In this document: positions 40,481 through 48,465 of the stretch, piece by piece
Layout of the letters: every line of letters begins with the position of its first letter
How positions within the stretch are numbered: the stretch's first letter is position 1
NCBI GenBank assembly: GCA_946965045.2
Contig: OX337231.1
Span: 2,852,001 to 2,916,000 of the forward strand
Length of the DNA stretch: 64,000 nt
Direction: 5' to 3'
DNA from: Epithemia pelagica
Lineage: Eukaryota > Bacillariophyta > Bacillariophyceae > Surirellales > Surirellaceae
Translations under genes and position numbers: made by a program
Notes under the pieces: generated by a model
What the model was told of the DNA's origin: nothing
What the model saw: the letters and a program-made list of their open reading frames with translations, nothing else
Databases searched by the model: none

Positions 40481-42412
40481 TTAGGAAGAAGGCAGGACTC
40501 TGACATCTCCCTTTGAATCCATTTCCACTCGCACACCCATGGATTGCAGCTCTGTGGACTGGACTGGTTGTTGCGCTTCAAGCTCGGCGAGGACTTTTTG
40601 ATTGGCATCATTGTTCTGTAAGAGATAGCGAATTGCTACAAGGCACCATTCTCTTAGCGTGAAACAAGTATGAGAAAGAGAGGTGGTGGAGAGAATTACA
40701 TGTAGTGCCGATCGCTCATTCATCTCTTTTTCATCTCCGTTCACATTCATCTCTTTTTCATCTCCATTCAAAGGGTTGGGTATTTTGGTAGTTCGTACCA
40801 AGTCTTGATTGGAACGACACTCAAAGGTAAGATTACCAATTGTCCGTACGAGTGCAATGAGGGCCTCTTGGTGTGCGGTCGACAGCTCGTGTTTGTCACG
40901 TCCCTTGTTGTTTATGATTCTTTGTATGCTGGTCACAGAGTCGTATACCTCAGCCAAGTCCGTACACAACTCCTGTACCATGGTCGTACGCGTCCCTAAA
41001 CTCGTCCGTATTCGCCTTGTAATAGAATCATCTACTCCTAGAACACATCCCATGATATGAACAATGGTCAACAGAATGGCGTTTCCAAGTATAGGGGATT
41101 GCTCCTCTGCTTTGTGGTTCGTGTCCATGGATGCAACGATAGTCCTCAATTCCGAGTACACGTGCGCCAAGAAGAGCATAAACTCCATTGCATGTTCTTG
41201 TGTAGAAAACAAGGCTTGTAGGCTTGTTGTACCATCACCTTGTGTCGCTTGTTCCAGTTCGCTTCTTAGACAGTACAAGACAGCCACATGTTCGGGCAAT
41301 ATACCAGAGATTGATCCTATGGAATCGTAGGCCATTGGGAAATACCCATGTCGCAGCAAGTACATGAAGACATTTGAGATCCACAAGGTGGCATCATCGC
41401 CTGCCGTCTCTTTGTCGTTTGGAAGCGTCGAAGAACCAATCAAGGTGGTAACGACAGTGGAGGAAACAAGGTGCCGCACCAAGGCCGACACGAAAAGGCC
41501 ACTTTCCGCAAAGGACCTGGCAAACTGGTTGGGTGAAACTTGCGTTTCGGTAGGACTGGCGTCGTCGTTGTCGGTCTGTTGGGTGGTTGAGCATGCAATG
41601 AGAGAATTATAAATTGTGGCCACGAGTGCCGCCAATGTATCTCGAGAGTCTCCTGCCGACAGTACCATGTCCAACCAGTTGAGTTCGGACGCAACGTCTT
41701 GATTGTTCTGGTCATTAGCGTTCCTCTCCTTCGTTTGATCCAGAGAAAGGCTATGTTGAACATCCTGCGCAATCCTTGCTTCCACCACTTTGTCACTTGG
41801 TTGAGGGGTCAGGGTGGACAAGAGTATCGTGGAGGTTTGCTGATTCTGAGTCACGAGATTACAAAGCAACCGTGCCATTGAGAGTCGTATTTGAGATTCT
41901 CCAACACTGCCTTGTGGTCGCATCCTCAACAAGCGAATCATCCAGACATGAGCGCAGGAGTGTACCATGAGTTGCTCTTGAATCGCTTGTCGAGTATCAG
42001 TGTCGTCCACCGACAAGCACGAAAGACCAAACCGCAAGGCATTCCTCGTAGAGAGGGAAAATTGTTTGAGGTCTTTTCCTTTGTTATTTTCGGACAAGGA
42101 ATGATAATATTCGCGCAGTTGTTCTGTCAACGAAATCAAATGTGGTTGGAAGGTGACCAAGAAGGTGTTCCACTCTTGGGGTCGTCCTTCTCCATTCTTC
42201 TTCAAGGAATCTCGTTCCAAACGACTCTTTTGGATCAAACCTGTCCATGTTTCAGCAGAGGGTGTGGACGACTCATGTTTGGTGTCCGACGACGGCAGCA
42301 CTTGTGCTTGTTGCGCCATGGTCGACAAAAGAGATGAGGATGTGAGGCGGTCGCGAAACCATGTAGGGTGCACGTTTGAAAAAGATTTTAGAACTTTAAA
42401 TCTGCCCCTCAT
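40481..42412 (-). CDS. Ataxin-10 domain protein
   Basis: A single-exon 643-aa helical-repeat protein. The C-terminal region carries the ataxin-10 homology: LIALVRTIGNLTFECRSNQD, then FTLREWCLVAIRYLLQNND and ANQKVLAEL. Upstream there are armadillo-like helices such as LSMARLLCNLVTQNQQ. In animals and fungi, ataxin-10 proteins act in cytokinesis and signalling. A 27-bp tandem duplication within the gene repeats NGDEKEMN in the conserved region. The ATG at 42412 lies only 66 bp from the ATG of the divergent flavin-reductase-like gene; a later Met (MAQQAQVL, about 42319) would leave more promoter space and is possible. Confidence 0.8.
   Translation of the reverse strand: MRGRFKVLKSFSNVHPTWFRDRLTSSSLLSTMAQQAQVLPSSDTKHESSTPSAETWTGLIQKSRLERDSLKKNGEGRPQEWNTFLVTFQPHLISLTEQLREYYHSLSENNKGKDLKQFSLSTRNALRFGLSCLSVDDTDTRQAIQEQLMVHSCAHVWMIRLLRMRPQGSVGESQIRLSMARLLCNLVTQNQQTSTILLSTLTPQPSDKVVEARIAQDVQHSLSLDQTKERNANDQNNQDVASELNWLDMVLSAGDSRDTLAALVATIYNSLIACSTTQQTDNDDASPTETQVSPNQFARSFAESGLFVSALVRHLVSSTVVTTLIGSSTLPNDKETAGDDATLWISNVFMYLLRHGYFPMAYDSIGSISGILPEHVAVLYCLRSELEQATQGDGTTSLQALFSTQEHAMEFMLFLAHVYSELRTIVASMDTNHKAEEQSPILGNAILLTIVHIMGCVLGVDDSITRRIRTSLGTRTTMVQELCTDLAEVYDSVTSIQRIINNKGRDKHELSTAHQEALIALVRTIGNLTFECRSNQDLVRTTKIPNPLNGDEKEMNVNGDEKEMNERSALHVILSTTSLSHTCFTLREWCLVAIRYLLQNNDANQKVLAELEAQQPVQSTELQSMGVRVEMDSKGDVRVLPSS
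40717..40770. repeat. 27-bp tandem duplication inside the ataxin-10-like gene
   Basis: Two 27-bp copies (40717-40743 and 40744-40770) with one visible difference. In the minus-strand frame they encode a duplicated NGDEKEMN-type segment. Confidence 0.9.
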
Positions 42413-42478
42413 TTTTTGTTTCTGACACTTATCTCATTTCGAGAAGACGAACAAAGAACAGAGGAGCATTGAGTTGTC

Positions 42479-44029
42479 ATGAATGCAACAAAGCTCTTTT
42501 GGAAAGTTGGATCTCCGATTCCAGAAGAGTTGTCGAAATGCCCTGATCTATTTGCCAGTAGTCTTGTTCCGCGTGAGTAAGCATGGCAACACTTTGTCAC
42601 AAATCCAAGACAACCATCTCACCCCACACTCTTTTTCTCCTCGTGGATGGTACTTGCCATTTCTCATCACTGTTGCTAAACAGGCATGCTGGCATGGTTT
42701 ACGGTTGATCACCAACGGGTGGCACTCCTGGAGGGGTACAGTGGTGGATCCTACACTCCTCCCAGTTTGTTTTTTGCCGCGTCGGCATTGCCCCAGGACT
42801 TTGTCCACACATTGCGACAAACCAAACGCTGTACACTTTCCATGGCCACCATCCGAGACCCTCCCTTGGCATTTCAAAAGGCCGCCACAACGAGTTGGAG
42901 TCAACGACCGACATCGTATACATTGGAGGATTTGGGATTGGAAGCTGCCAAACCCAAAGAAAATTACCCGAGTGCCATTGCAACATCACCAATTCACATG
43001 CATTGCAGTTTGGAAAACTATGTGCCACTCGAGAATGAGCATGCGCAACCTTCGACTGGGAACTTTGACGAATCCTCGGAAGCAATGATTGTACTACTCG
43101 TGGAGTCTTTTGTGATTAGTGGATCCATCTTATCTCCACCCACCGAAGCCATGAAGAAGCGACCTGGCGTTGTGGCCAAGATTGACGCCCAACTCATTCA
43201 ACCAGTCGTGAGTGTGGGACACGGAGGAAAGATATGCCCGTTAAAGGCCATTCACAGCATGCCTCGTCCCGTCAAATCACAAGATACAACAACAACTACC
43301 AATGAGGGAACCGAGACAGCGAACGTACAATGGTCATCAACAGACTTTGATTTGGCCGAAACCACATTGGGACCGGGTGGATTCGATACCGTAGAGTGGA
43401 ACTTTCGAGAGCATGGCGGCACGAGTCCGTTGGGCTACAATGCAATCACAGCTTTGGTCATGCCTCGACCCATTGGATGGATCTCGACCTTTTATACTGA
43501 CGACACCACCACCACCAACAACAACAACAACGAAAGCAATGACGACTCAAAGTTGACGCACTTGGCGCCTTACTCCTTTTTCTGCAATGTGTCGAGATCG
43601 CTCCTATGCCCTGTTGTAGCTTTCTCGGGCTTTCAAAAGAATGGGGAAATACCCAAGGATGCACAAAATGACGCACAACAAACGGGCTTCTTCTCCTACA
43701 ACATGGTCACGGAGGACTTGGCAGTTCCCATGAATCTCAGCGCGGCCGAGTTGCCTCGGGACCAGAGTGAATTTGCATTGGCAGGACTGGAGGTAGGAGA
43801 CGCGGCCTTTGTCAACGCACCAATTGTGAAGGATTCACCTATTCACTTGGAATGCCAATACATCAGGTCTGTTCCAATTGGAAGCTTTTGTCTTGTCCTC
43901 GGTCGCGTCGTTGGAATTGACGTGTCGACGAGCGTTGTCACGGACAAGCAGATTGATGTGGCAAAGTTAAAGGCAATTACCAGGCTGGGGTTTATGGATG
44001 AGTATGGAACCTTGGATATAACCAGTTAG
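42479..44029 (+). CDS. Flavin reductase-like (FMN split-barrel) protein
   Basis: Two exons (42479-42572 and 42684-44029; 111-bp intron, GTGAGT donor, AAACAG acceptor, phase 1) give 479 aa. The C-terminal half is a flavin reductase-like domain: GYNAITALVMPRPIGWIST, LTHLAPYSFFCNVS, GFFSYNMVTEDLA, then FVNAPIVKDSPIHLECQYI and the end VAKLKAITRLGFMDEYG. The N-terminal half contains a less conserved, related-looking segment (YTPPSLFFAASALPQDFVHTL with TLSMATIRD), so the protein may hold two split-barrel halves. Such domains bind FMN and reduce flavin or unknown substrates. A poly-Asn run follows the WIST motif. The 3' end of this gene is partly duplicated, in decayed form, at 46926-47167. Confidence 0.8.
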
Positions 44030-44109
44030 AAAGATTGAATTCTCCTTTATCCCTAAAACATGGATCACTACCAACAATACCATTTCGCGGTGTAGCAATA
44101 TTTGATAGA

Positions 44110-44433
44110 TCAATGAGATGACATTGCGGGAAGAGTGTCGGCGGAGTCTTTGGCATAATGAAGTCCGAGGACAAATTGAGGGATTGTCTTGAAGGTTTGG
44201 TAGTCGGTAAGTCGATCCAAATTTTTAAGAAACTTGGCAGTAACGCTGTGCACAAACGAGTCGTCTCCAGTGGTCGACAACAGTTGCAAGACGTCAAGAT
44301 AGAGTTCAGGGTAACAATCTCGCACATAAACGGTCTTCCTGGTCATAAAGTAGCTCTCAGGCACTCCTTGAGGTTTCTTGATGCAAACAGCGTCGGACAT
44401 AGGAAACTTCATTTCCTCGCCATTGTTCCCCAT
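44110..44433 (-). CDS. 107-aa ORF, possible Crinkler NTPase-side fragment
   Basis: A small ORF with a good ATG at 44433. It includes PESYFMTRKTVYVRDCYPEL and LYLDVLQLLSTTGDDSFVH. The 'YVRDCYPELY...LLS' pattern recalls the segment just before the P-loop in NTPase-type Crinkler/RHS proteins, but no GKS/GKT loop follows, so if related it is truncated. It lies wholly inside the block bracketed by flavin-reductase sequence and points away from the nuclease-kinase gene. It may not be expressed. Confidence 0.4.
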   Translation of the reverse strand: MGNNGEEMKFPMSDAVCIKKPQGVPESYFMTRKTVYVRDCYPELYLDVLQLLSTTGDDSFVHSVTAKFLKNLDRLTDYQTFKTIPQFVLGLHYAKDSADTLPAMSSH

Positions 44434-44779
44434 TCTTCTTCTTTTGTTCTACCGTGGACTCCAGCGACTCCCCTTGCGAACATGAAGAAGAGAAGCACAC
44501 TTGTTCTCTCGATACGAGTGATAAAGTGCCGCGCGACGCGATTCGGAAGAAAGTTCGGTGAGCATAAGCCCATGTTGGTCCCAACGAAAAATCGTAAAAT
44601 TTTTTATTTTTTGAAGCAACCACGATCCCACCAGCCGTCTTGGCGCTCTCCTGGACCATTGCCCTCCTCCTCCGCGCCGGGCGGTCCCTCCTTGAAAGGA
44701 CTCGACATCGACACCGGGAATTATTAGAATACTTACACAATCCTTTATTATCATCAACAACAACGAGTGAGTCGGAGCA
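44434..44779. promoter_or_regulatory. Divergent region inside the Crinkler block
   Basis: 346 bp between the two divergent ORFs of the block. It includes an A/T-rich spot (AAATTTTTTATTTTTT, near 44600). No domain-bearing frame was found. Confidence 0.35.
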
Positions 44780-46929
44780 ATGGCTGAGGACAACCCCGAA
44801 ATATCGGTTGATTTTCTCAAGCAAAACTATCCCAACATAAAGGACTTAATCAACGATGAGGACCTCGAAGAAATTGTTGGGGGGCTTCAACATGAAATGA
44901 TTGAGACAAAGCGCGCCCTCGAATTTGTGTCCAGGGAAACTTTGTTGGCATTGAACGTCTCTGTCCTTTTTCTTGATATAGTTAAACCATCAAGAGGTAA
45001 GCCGTTGTGTTGTAGGTCGGAGATTTATTGTTGAATTTATTCAAGTCGTCCTTGGCTAACGATTGTTTGTCTCGATGCTCATTGTCTGGTGCGGCACTCA
45101 CATTGACGCCAGCTGCTGACAACGAACGAAGAAGGGCAACCATGACGACCGCTTGGGATCGTATCGAAGAGGAATATCGTAACTACCTCGAGGCTTGCGG
45201 GTACAGTCCTGAGGAATTAAATAACCCTTCTTTTGACCGGACAAAGGCTTTCAACAATTTCGACGAATTCAAGCAGCAGCAACAACACACACAATCCACG
45301 ACGCCACAAGTTTGGCGGCACGATGGGCAGCTCCGCATTCTTCCTCCATCCACTGGGAAGGAACCCAAACACGAGTTGGCTCCAAAGGCTTCTCCTTCTT
45401 CTGACGAAGGTATGGAAGAAGGGCTGAGTTTCGTCGCAGCTTCCCCGAGCATGCGAGTGTCAAGCAATAGTGTTTCGATCGACTTGGTTGAAGACCTGCA
45501 AAAAATCACGACGCTTGAAGACGTCGACAAGAGATTCAGCACGGCAGCAGATTACGTCTTCAAGAACTGGCACCGTGAAAGGAACAACCGGGGGAAAAGA
45601 GGCGTATACAAGAACGAGCGGTGGCTCACCGGAATTGTGTGCAACGCACTAAATCTGGCTCTGCAAGCCGATGGAGGCCTTGTCGCCCTTCACCAGGGGT
45701 GCATTGGAGGTGGATCAACCCACTCTGATATCTCTGTATCAGCTATTGGACGAGAACAGTCCCCTCCTCTTCTTGTTTGTGAGGGTAAACAGGATTCTGA
45801 AAACACAATCCGGGAAAATGTGCAAGGTCAGCTCTTCAATGCACTTGTTCGACATCGCCGGATTTTTTTTCGAGGATCTTCGAAGCAAACTGACTTCCGG
45901 CCTGTCCTTTTGATGGCCCTGAATACTGCCTATGTATCTGTCGATGTCGTGTTTCCTTCCACAAAGGATGGTCACCTACGAGCGAATGACTGGATCGCAC
46001 TCCCAGAATCAAATGTCACAAGCGGTGATGTGGTGTTTTTTACTATTCAAATAGCGTTTATCAACATTGACAACGAAGGGAATGGTCCGGCAAAATTGGC
46101 AAAACTCTTTTGTTTCCTCGAAGGTGCTCTGAAGAAGCTTCGGGATATGAAGGAATTCGCTCGCGATCAATGGAAAACACCGTGGAGTCGGGCGAACAGC
46201 AATGCTCCTATTAGTGTGAAGCGTGCTTGGAAGCGGGGAGACAACGTCACCATTGTGGATGAAAAACGGGTGTACAAAGAGTTCTGCTATTATCTTCGAC
46301 AGGGAGATGGCTTCAATACCATCCGCAGTGTAGTCCAGCCAATTGATCAGCGCCGTGTGCCACCCAAGGACATCCTGGAAGTCCTTGGCAAACCTTACAG
46401 TGATTGGGTTTGCCAAACGTACGCTGGCGGGTGGTTCAAGGTGCTCGAATATGACTTGATTTGCGGCCACGAACACCCTTCGACAAAGGCTGCTTGGATA
46501 TCGCTTTTGAGGCGCATCTCGACGCTGCACAATCATGGCTACGTGCACGGTGACATTCTTCCTCGGAACCTGATATTTTTAGGAAGCGAGGGATACATGA
46601 TTGATTTTGACCTGATGCGGGAAGAAGGTGAACCGTATGTGCTTGGCTACAATCACTCAGACTTCGTCAAGTATCGGCACCCCGATGCGAAGGCTCAAGG
46701 AGAAATGAAGAAAACACATGATGTCCATGCCTTGGCCATGGTTGGCATCGAGTACTTTGATACGGATGCTAATGACCTGTCCTCTCAATACGCCGAAAGA
46801 TCGATCACATCGATTGAAGACCTCATGAAATTCTTTGGGTCTTTTGTCGGTGAACCAATTGAAGCTGGGACGCCGGCAGTCCATGCAGAGACTAAGCGCA
46901 TCCTTCCAGGCTTCGGCCCAGACCCATGA
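44780..46929 (+). CDS. Crinkler-type REase-kinase protein
   Basis: The model has two exons (44780-44996 and 45113-46929; 116-bp intron, GTAAGC donor, GCCAG acceptor, phase 1) and gives 677 aa. If unspliced, translation could start at ATG 45142 (MTTAWDRIEEEY). A helical N-terminal part and a Ser/Pro linker come first. A restriction-endonuclease-like core then has D278 (THSDISVS) and E296-x-K298 (VCEGKQD), the PD-(D/E)xK pattern. A protein-kinase C-lobe follows, with H551-G-D553...N558 (VHGDILPRN) and D570-F-D572 in place of DFG. This nuclease-plus-kinase pairing is known among Crinkler/RHS-type effectors and related selfish eukaryotic proteins. Usual kinase N-lobe motifs are not obvious. Its stop codon (46927-46929) lies inside the duplicated flavin-reductase sequence. 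Cell role (conflict, transposon-linked or defence) is unknown. Confidence 0.75.
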
Positions 46930-47167
46930 CGACTCAATGTTGACGCACATGGCGCCGTACTCCTTGCTTTTGTCTTGTCCTCGGTCGCTTCGGTGGAATT
47001 GACGTTTCGACGAGCGTTGTCACGGACAAGCAGATTGATGTGGCAAAGTTAAGGGCAATTACCAGGCTGGGGTTCATGGAGAGTATGGAACCTTGGATAT
47101 GACCAGTTAGACAGATTGAATTCTCCATAATCCATTAAAATGGATCACTACCAAAAATACCATTTCG
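46926..47167 (+). pseudogene. Decayed copy of the flavin-reductase 3' end
   Basis: Sequence from ATGACGACTCAA to CATTTCG matches 43539-44087 of the flavin-reductase gene and its 3' flank. About 305 bp (43579-43883 in the parent) are missing, there is a one-base deletion in the ATGGATGAG region, and there are scattered substitutions. It cannot encode the domain. Its first bases supply the stop codon of the nuclease-kinase gene. Confidence 0.85.
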
Positions 47168-47418
47168 GACAAGGATCCAAAGCTTCCCACTTGAATGAAG
47201 CTCATATTGCCTCTAATGAAAACCCATGGCATATGGCATGCCGTGATATAGTGCTACCCACTTTTTCTTTTCTGTGAGAACGGGATCAAAGATATTTTAT
47301 GTATTTTATGCGACCTCCGTCTTCAGTCGCTCATTGAGTCGTGGACCCATTACCCATTCTCACTTTGAACGCCTAACTACGCCGTGCAACTGTTGTAGAC
47401 CAAAATCGAAAAGGGACA

Positions 47419-48378
47419 ATGGCGGAAACTGTCTCAAAGAACGCGGGTAGAAAGGAAGACGATTCATTCGTCATCGTAGTAGCTCGGCATGGAGAGCGTC
47501 ACGACTACAACGAACGAGATGCTGGTAGGAATTGGGTAAAATCAGCCGAAAGACCATGGGACCCACCCTTGTCCGACCATGGTTTGGAACAAGGGTACGC
47601 ACTTGGCAAACATTTGGTCAAAGAACTGGAATCTCTTGGTCTGCCTCCCATTGTTGGTGTTTACACAAGCCCGCTTTTAAGATGCCGTCAAACGGCAGCT
47701 CAAGCTCGAAAAGGTATTCTTCATGAAACGAAAACCGACAATGGCACGTCAAAGCCAGGTCGAGTGTGTGTTGAAATGGGTCTGGTAGAAAGCATAAACG
47801 AAAGTTGGTTTCGATCATGGGCAGGTGATAACTCAGATGGAACATGGGGCTTCAAGGAAGCTTTTACGTCGTCCAGCGAAGACTCATACCACCCTAAATC
47901 CCTACGGCCAGCTCAAGAAATCTTGAACGATTGGTGCTCGAACTGGAAACCAGCCAATGGTAACGAGGACGCCGAAGTCCAAACTCAGTTTGATTTGGAT
48001 TACGCGTCATTAACAGCCATTGATGAGCCCTATAGACTTTCTCCGCGACAACTCGAGTCTGCAGAAAAACAGCGTGAACGAATGCGACAAGCAGTCAATC
48101 AGGTCTTGGGACAAAGACATTCACAACAAGATCAAGGCACAGTTTTATTTTTATCTCATGGTGCGCCAGTGACGCATCTCTTTGCAAGCTTGACGGGTCG
48201 ACCTGGACCGGAACATGGCAGTAGTTCATACTGTTGCTACAGCATCTACAAAATCAATCGCGATACTCTTCTTGCCTCCTTGAAGGAAGGTGAAAATACC
48301 ACGGTTCTCTGGGACGCCGTGCAGGTTAACCAAGCCAAATACTTGCATGAGACAATTGTATCGGAAGTTCATATCTAA
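47419..48378 (+). CDS. Histidine phosphatase (phosphoglycerate mutase-like)
   Basis: A single-exon 319-aa protein. The RHG motif with the phosphorylated histidine is VVARHGERHDYN near residue 22. A PPLSDHGLEQGYALG helix, YTSPLLRCRQTAAQA, an acid-base region VEMGLVESINESW, and the second catalytic histidine LFLSHGAPVTHL follow. Members include UBASH3/STS-like phosphatases, fructose-2,6-bisphosphatases and many small-molecule or protein phosphatases. The spacing of ERPWDPPLSDHG and the WFRSW segment resemble the UBASH3-like branch, but there is no SH3 or UBA domain. No signal peptide is visible. Convergent with the SNF2 gene, 87 bp between stops. Confidence 0.85.
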   Translation: MAETVSKNAGRKEDDSFVIVVARHGERHDYNERDAGRNWVKSAERPWDPPLSDHGLEQGYALGKHLVKELESLGLPPIVGVYTSPLLRCRQTAAQARKGILHETKTDNGTSKPGRVCVEMGLVESINESWFRSWAGDNSDGTWGFKEAFTSSSEDSYHPKSLRPAQEILNDWCSNWKPANGNEDAEVQTQFDLDYASLTAIDEPYRLSPRQLESAEKQRERMRQAVNQVLGQRHSQQDQGTVLFLSHGAPVTHLFASLTGRPGPEHGSSSYCCYSIYKINRDTLLASLKEGENTTVLWDAVQVNQAKYLHETIVSEVHI

Positions 48379-48465
48379 CTCCCATGAACTAAGCCTTTAC
48401 TGTTCTGACGCTTGGTAGGACCTTGATCTTTGTAAAAAATCATACATAATCCACGTTCATGCGGC

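Larger units (their letters stand above)
44088..46925. mobile_element. Crinkler-type locus bracketed by flavin-reductase sequence
   Basis: A 2.84-kb block with two divergent ORFs (107 aa on minus, 677 aa on plus). The intact flavin-reductase gene and its 3' flank lie to the left (homology ends at about 44087). A decayed copy of the same 3' region lies to the right (homology starts at 46926). The arrangement looks like an insertion or segmental duplication. No terminal inverted repeats or transposase were seen, so the mechanism is unknown and the boundaries are those of the flanking homology. Confidence 0.5.

Noticed and set aside
44357-44824. 155-aa and overlapping minus-strand frames in the Crinkler block
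   Set aside because: Low-complexity Arg/Ser content, no domain, and overlap with the start of the nuclease-kinase exon on the other strand.
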